From Bacteroidota bacterium (GTDB taxonomy: Bacteria; Bacteroidota; Bacteroidia; Cytophagales; Cyclobacteriaceae): 16,428 nucleotides of DNA. Below, piece after piece: positions 13,676 to 16,428 of this stretch. The stretch's first letter is position 1; every line of letters starts with the position of its first letter. The notes beneath the pieces were generated by a model. It saw nothing but the letters and a program-made list of their open reading frames with translations, made no database searches and was not told the origin of the DNA. Location of the stretch: the NCBI GenBank assembly GCA_003242315.1, contig QGUY01000065.1:1-16428 (forward strand), read 5' to 3'. A program made the position numbers and the translations under genes.

Positions 13676-14245
13676 CTACACCGACACCTCATGCCCCGCG
13701 TGAAGGGCCACCCAACGTTCAAACGCGTCAAGAAATTCTTGCATGAACTCCCGTGTCGAATCGCTTACAAGTTCTCCGTTCTCGTTGAACAGTTTTTTCG
13801 CATTGCCAATATACGCTTCCGGTTGTTGCATGGCCGGAACGTTGAGGAACACGAGCGATTGGCGGAGGTGGTGGTTGGCACCAAATCCTCCCATAGACCC
13901 CTGCGAAACACTGATCACCGCGCCGGGCTTTCCCTCCCATGCACTCTTTCCATACGGACGGGAACCTACATCGATGGCGTTCTTAAGAACCCCCGGTACG
14001 GACCGGTTATATTCCGGAGTGAGAAAGAGTACTCCATCGCTATTCCTTATCTGGTCCCGAAACGACTTATAGAGTTCCGGCGGCGTGCTTTCAAGGTCCG
14101 CGTTGTATAGGGGAAGATCGCCAATCGAAATCAGTTCCAACGACAGGGTTTCCGGCGCCATCGCCATCAACGCTCTGGCCATCTTCAGGTTATAGGATTC
14201 CTTCCGAAGGCTTCCTACAAGGACGGCAATCGTGTACTTTTTCAT
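13676..14245 (-). CDS. NADPH-dependent FMN reductase family protein
   Basis: The 189-residue flavodoxin-fold oxidoreductase has the signature LFLTPEYNRSVPGVLKNAIDVGSRP, which binds FMN and the nicotinamide, and the phosphate-binding GSLRKESYN near the N-terminus. GSMGGFGANHHLRQSL is also conserved. Related enzymes (YieF/ChrR-like, azoreductases) reduce quinones, azo dyes or chromate; the true substrate is unknown. I start at ATG 14245 (MKKYTIAVLVGSLR) because the longer frame to 14296 adds an unconserved segment. It acts in the cytoplasm. It diverges from the DUF808 gene; no good promoter for it stands out. Confidence 0.88.
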   Translation of the reverse strand: MKKYTIAVLVGSLRKESYNLKMARALMAMAPETLSLELISIGDLPLYNADLESTPPELYKSFRDQIRNSDGVLFLTPEYNRSVPGVLKNAIDVGSRPYGKSAWEGKPGAVISVSQGSMGGFGANHHLRQSLVFLNVPAMQQPEAYIGNAKKLFNENGELVSDSTREFMQEFLDAFERWVALHAGHEVSV

Positions 14246-14381
14246 TGCACTTTGAGTTTGATTCATTACGTGCATACAATCTTTGCTCCACGGCAAAGTG
14301 TGCCACTGGGAAAGCTATTTCTCAAGAGGCTGTGGTGCGTTCTACTCAACATGCTTTTTGTTTGACCAATAATTTCCCCTG

Positions 14382-14410
14382 TTGCCGTTACGCTCGTTTA
14401 TCTATCTTTG
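14382..14410 (+). promoter_or_regulatory. Predicted promoter of the DUF808 gene, Bacteroidota type
   Basis: TATCTTTG (14403-14410) is a perfect match to the -7 box TAnnTTTG, with TTG 18 bases upstream (14382-14384). Transcription would start near 14417, giving a leader of about 30 bases before ATG 14448. Promoter and gene spacing are typical for Bacteroidota. Confidence 0.6.
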
Positions 14411-14447
14411 ACGCCCGTACTTGAACGTTTCGCACACCACCTCTTTA

Positions 14448-15338
14448 ATGGCTTCAGGCATATTTGCAGTACTCGACGACGTAGCGGCGCTAATGGATGA
14501 TGTGGCTGTCGCCAGCAAGATCGCTACAAAGAAAACCGCGGGTATACTGGGCGATGATCTGGCAGTGAATGCAGAGAAGGCTACGGGCTTCCTGGCGAGT
14601 CGTGAAATACCGGTACTATGGGCCATCACGAAGGGTTCGCTCCTTAACAAACTCATCATCGTACCAATCGCGCTCCTGCTGACGGCATTCACACCGTTAA
14701 TTATTAGGGTAATTCTTGTTCTTGGCGGCTGTTATCTGGCCTACGAAGGCGTCGAGAAAATTTTCGAGTTCTTGTTCCACCGTCCAAAAAAGGGTGAGGA
14801 AGTGATTGAAGAGGTAAAGGAAAGCGGACCGGAACTGGAAAAGTCTAAGGTCAAGGCCGCTATTACCACGGATTTTATCCTCTCCATAGAGATTGTGATC
14901 ATCGCGTTGGGAAGTGTCATCGGACAAAGCCTTACCGTCCAGATCCTGACGGTTTCCGTCGTTGCGTTGCTGGCGACGGTCGGAGTTTATGGGTTCGTTG
15001 CCCTGATTGTCCGAATGGATGATATAGGTTTCCGACTCATAAAACTCTCGGGCGCGAAGGGAACGGTGACACTGTTTGGCAAGGCGCTGGTAAGATCACT
15101 CCCAATCATCATTAAGCTTCTAAGTGTTATTGGAACCGTTGCCCTGCTTCTCGTATCCGGTGGAATCTTTATGCATAACATTGAGTATCTCCACCACCTG
15201 ATGGAAAGTATGCCCGCGATTCTCGGCGAGCTTTTGTTAGGATTTGGTGGTGGAATTGTCCTGTTGGCCGTGGTGAAGGGGGTGAAGTTGGTTATTAGAG
15301 GAAGGAAATCTTCACCACAGAGGCACGGAGGACACTGA
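14448..15338 (+). CDS. DUF808 family inner-membrane protein (YedI-like)
   Basis: The 296-residue membrane protein belongs to the DUF808 family of unknown function. Family features are the N-terminal FAVLDDVAALMDDVAVASKIATKKTAG-type acidic segment (7-31), split here as LDDVAALMDDVA and SKIATKKTAG, then GDDLAVNAEK. Hydrophobic segments lie near 66-100, 145-160, 163-187, 217-242 and 264-285. I start at ATG 14448 (MASGIFAVL); a TTG at 14421 would add nine residues with no conserved look. The last residues (SSPQRHGGH) and the TGA are encoded inside a dispersed ACCACAGAG-type repeat (15310-15350), so the natural end of the protein was probably replaced or extended by repeat sequence. Confidence 0.85.
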   Translation: MASGIFAVLDDVAALMDDVAVASKIATKKTAGILGDDLAVNAEKATGFLASREIPVLWAITKGSLLNKLIIVPIALLLTAFTPLIIRVILVLGGCYLAYEGVEKIFEFLFHRPKKGEEVIEEVKESGPELEKSKVKAAITTDFILSIEIVIIALGSVIGQSLTVQILTVSVVALLATVGVYGFVALIVRMDDIGFRLIKLSGAKGTVTLFGKALVRSLPIIIKLLSVIGTVALLLVSGGIFMHNIEYLHHLMESMPAILGELLLGFGGGIVLLAVVKGVKLVIRGRKSSPQRHGGH

Positions 15339-15350
15339 AGCGCGCAGAGG
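15310..15350 (+). repeat. ACCACAGAG-type dispersed repeat overlapping the DUF808 stop
   Basis: CTTCACCACAGAGGCACGGA followed by GGACACTGAAGCGCGCAGAGG is the best-preserved form of the element also seen at 6149-6182 and, more distantly, at 2389-2417 and 5062-5090. It supplies the last ten or so codons and the stop of the DUF808 gene. Confidence 0.6.
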
Positions 15351-15404
15351 TCTATTTTCTTGTGCGTTAGCTGTGATTGTAAGGAGTGGATATTATACTC
15401 CCCT

Positions 15405-15459
15405 CTGCCAACTGCCTAACACTGCCTACTGCCCACTGCGTACTACTGCCAACTGTCTA
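15405..15459. repeat. CTGCCAA/CTGCCTA heptamer repeat overlapping the AraC stop
   Basis: Seven heptamer units can be read: CTGCCAA (15405), CTGCCTA (15412), three bases, CTGCCTA (15422), CTGCCCA (15429), CTGCGTA (15436), three bases, CTGCCAA (15446), CTGTCTA (15453). Units are adjacent, without unique spacers. The - strand AraC gene runs into it and stops at 15426-15428. Similar ACTGCC arrays are, to my knowledge, scattered between genes in other Bacteroidota. Confidence 0.65.
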
Positions 15460-16428
15460 CTAAACTCCGAAGGAGTCTTCCCCGTCCATCTTTTAAACGC
15501 CCTCACGAGGGCGCTTTGCTCGTTGTAGCCCAGCATGAAGGCAACGTCCTTTACCTGGTGTTTTCCGGAAGAAAGGTAGGTGACTGCCAGATGACGTCTT
15601 ACATCATCCGCTATTTGTTGAAAGGTGCGGCCCTCGTCGTGAAGTTTTCGCTGAAGCGTACGGGCGCTGACATTGAAATTGGCTGCCGTGGATTCGAGCG
15701 TGGCATCAAAAAGGTATGCGTTGGACAGGAGGTGGTTGAATACCTTTGATCCGAAGTCGGTCTTATCCTTCTGAAGGTGGCCATTTATGGATTCAATCAG
15801 GTATCTCTGCAGATCATAATTCGCTGAAATGATCTCCTCCTTCAGGTAGGCGCTATCCAGTGTGATCTTAAGCTCCTTTCCTCGCCGAATGTTGCACCGC
15901 ATCAACCGGGCGTATTCACTCCTGTTGGAGAGCTCATACGGAAACTCTACCGCCAGTGGCGCGACCTTCTTCAAGAGCAATCCATCCAATTCGTGAATAG
16001 TGAAGACCGCAAAATAATCGGTCATCTGTTGGTATGTGTGTGGGTAGTCCGACTTTACACTTTGGTCCGGAAGAAGATAAATGAACACCTTCTTCCCGAC
16101 CTGTTCGGTCCGCATCTGGAACGACTCCGAAACCAGCGGCACCAAGGACCCAGCCTGCGTGAGGGCGTCCTGAACATTTCGGCTGGATTGGATGATCTGT
16201 CCCACTACGCCCAACGCCGCCAGTTGCATCGATTCGGCCAGGTGCAGGCCAAACAACGGGTCGTTGGACACAGTGACCAGATCTCTCCATAGGTTCTCGA
16301 TCTGCGGAGCGGAAATGCCGGCATCCGGGTTATTGCGGAAGTCGTCCAGATCAAACCCCGACCGTCTGCAGGCCAACCCTGGGTCGATATCCCTTGCAGA
16401 CGCGTAAGCCAGCATGGCCAGTGTAAAT
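15426..16428 (-). CDS. AraC-family regulator with arabinose-binding-like N-terminal domain (5' end beyond window)
   Basis: At least 329 residues are visible. Residues about 5-195 match the PF12625-type (OruR/ArgR-like) sensor domain: LAYASARDIDPGLACRRSGF, LGLVGQ-like AALGVVGQII, then PDQSVKSDYPHTYQQMTDYFAVF. The C-terminal helix-turn-helix pair includes LESTAANFNVSARTLQRKLH and KDVAFMLGYNEQSALVRAFK followed by RWTGKTPSEF, the AraC signature. An ATG exists at 16415, but the frame stays open upstream to the edge (FTLA before it) and relatives start earlier, so the true start is probably outside. The final eight or so residues (LAVVRSGQ) come from the heptamer repeat. It converges on the DUF808 gene. 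Ligand and targets are unknown. Confidence 0.85.
   Translation of the reverse strand, partial: FTLAMLAYASARDIDPGLACRRSGFDLDDFRNNPDAGISAPQIENLWRDLVTVSNDPLFGLHLAESMQLAALGVVGQIIQSSRNVQDALTQAGSLVPLVSESFQMRTEQVGKKVFIYLLPDQSVKSDYPHTYQQMTDYFAVFTIHELDGLLLKKVAPLAVEFPYELSNRSEYARLMRCNIRRGKELKITLDSAYLKEEIISANYDLQRYLIESINGHLQKDKTDFGSKVFNHLLSNAYLFDATLESTAANFNVSARTLQRKLHDEGRTFQQIADDVRRHLAVTYLSSGKHQVKDVAFMLGYNEQSALVRAFKRWTGKTPSEFSRQLAVVRSGQ

Noticed and set aside
15405..15459. Possible CRISPR array
   Set aside because: Units are adjacent seven-base repeats without unique spacers of constant size; no cas genes are present.
1..16428. A novel defence or phage-derived system
   Set aside because: Every intact gene has an ordinary metabolic, regulatory, redox or arsenic-resistance reading except the 254-residue protein and DUF808; there are no nucleases, toxins, reverse transcriptases or phage genes. 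The remnant at 5522-5608 is too short to support one.

Overview
The window looks like chromosomal DNA of a Bacteroidota member, most likely Cytophagales-like. The evidence is a type IX secretion C-terminal sorting domain on one glycosidase, Bacteroidota-style promoters (TTG, about 19 bases, TAnnTTTG), an AraC-family regulator typical of the group, and several dispersed intergenic repeats of the kind found in these genomes. GC content is near 50%. The genus is an inference, not something the sequence proves.

Layout. Bases 221-4943 hold a secreted glycoamylase-domain (GH144-like) enzyme on the + strand. It faces a two-gene - strand operon made of an uncharacterised secreted protein and a GH43 arabinanase-like enzyme with a C-terminal beta-trefoil-like domain. 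Two degenerate direct copies of an intergenic repeat (2377-2514 and 5051-5203) flank the operon. Bases 4944-6505 are gene-poor: repeats, a short degraded coding remnant and a VOC/glyoxalase gene broken by a one-base frameshift. Bases 6506-8013 hold an AraC-type regulator and a hemerythrin-like protein (+). Bases 8068-9706 hold a compact arsenic operon arsR-arsM-arsC (-), with an ArsR-type palindrome in the arsR promoter and a second near-identical one across the arsM start codon. Bases 10133-13531 hold two more secreted plant-polysaccharide enzymes on the - strand, a DUF4038/apiosidase-like enzyme and a GH44 enzyme with a T9SS sorting domain, separated by a clear intrinsic terminator. Bases 13676-16428 hold an NADPH-dependent FMN reductase (-), a DUF808 membrane protein (+) and a second AraC-family regulator (-) that runs off the right edge.

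How the parts work together. The four glycosidase-type enzymes (beta-1,2-glucanase-like, arabinanase-like, apiosidase-like and GH44) suggest attack on plant cell-wall or microbial glucan material at the cell surface or in the periplasm. No SusC/SusD pair is present, so this is not a classical polysaccharide-utilisation locus. The ars operon reduces arsenate and methylates arsenite under ArsR control; no arsenite efflux permease is in the window.

The most unusual content is non-coding. A roughly 150-base repeat occurs twice (6331-6490 and 9877-10040) with conserved stem-loops and a hexamer tail. Several other repeat families sit between genes, and two genes (DUF808 and the terminal AraC regulator) take their last codons and stop codon from such repeats. 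I found no CRISPR array, tRNA, rRNA, transposase or prophage gene.
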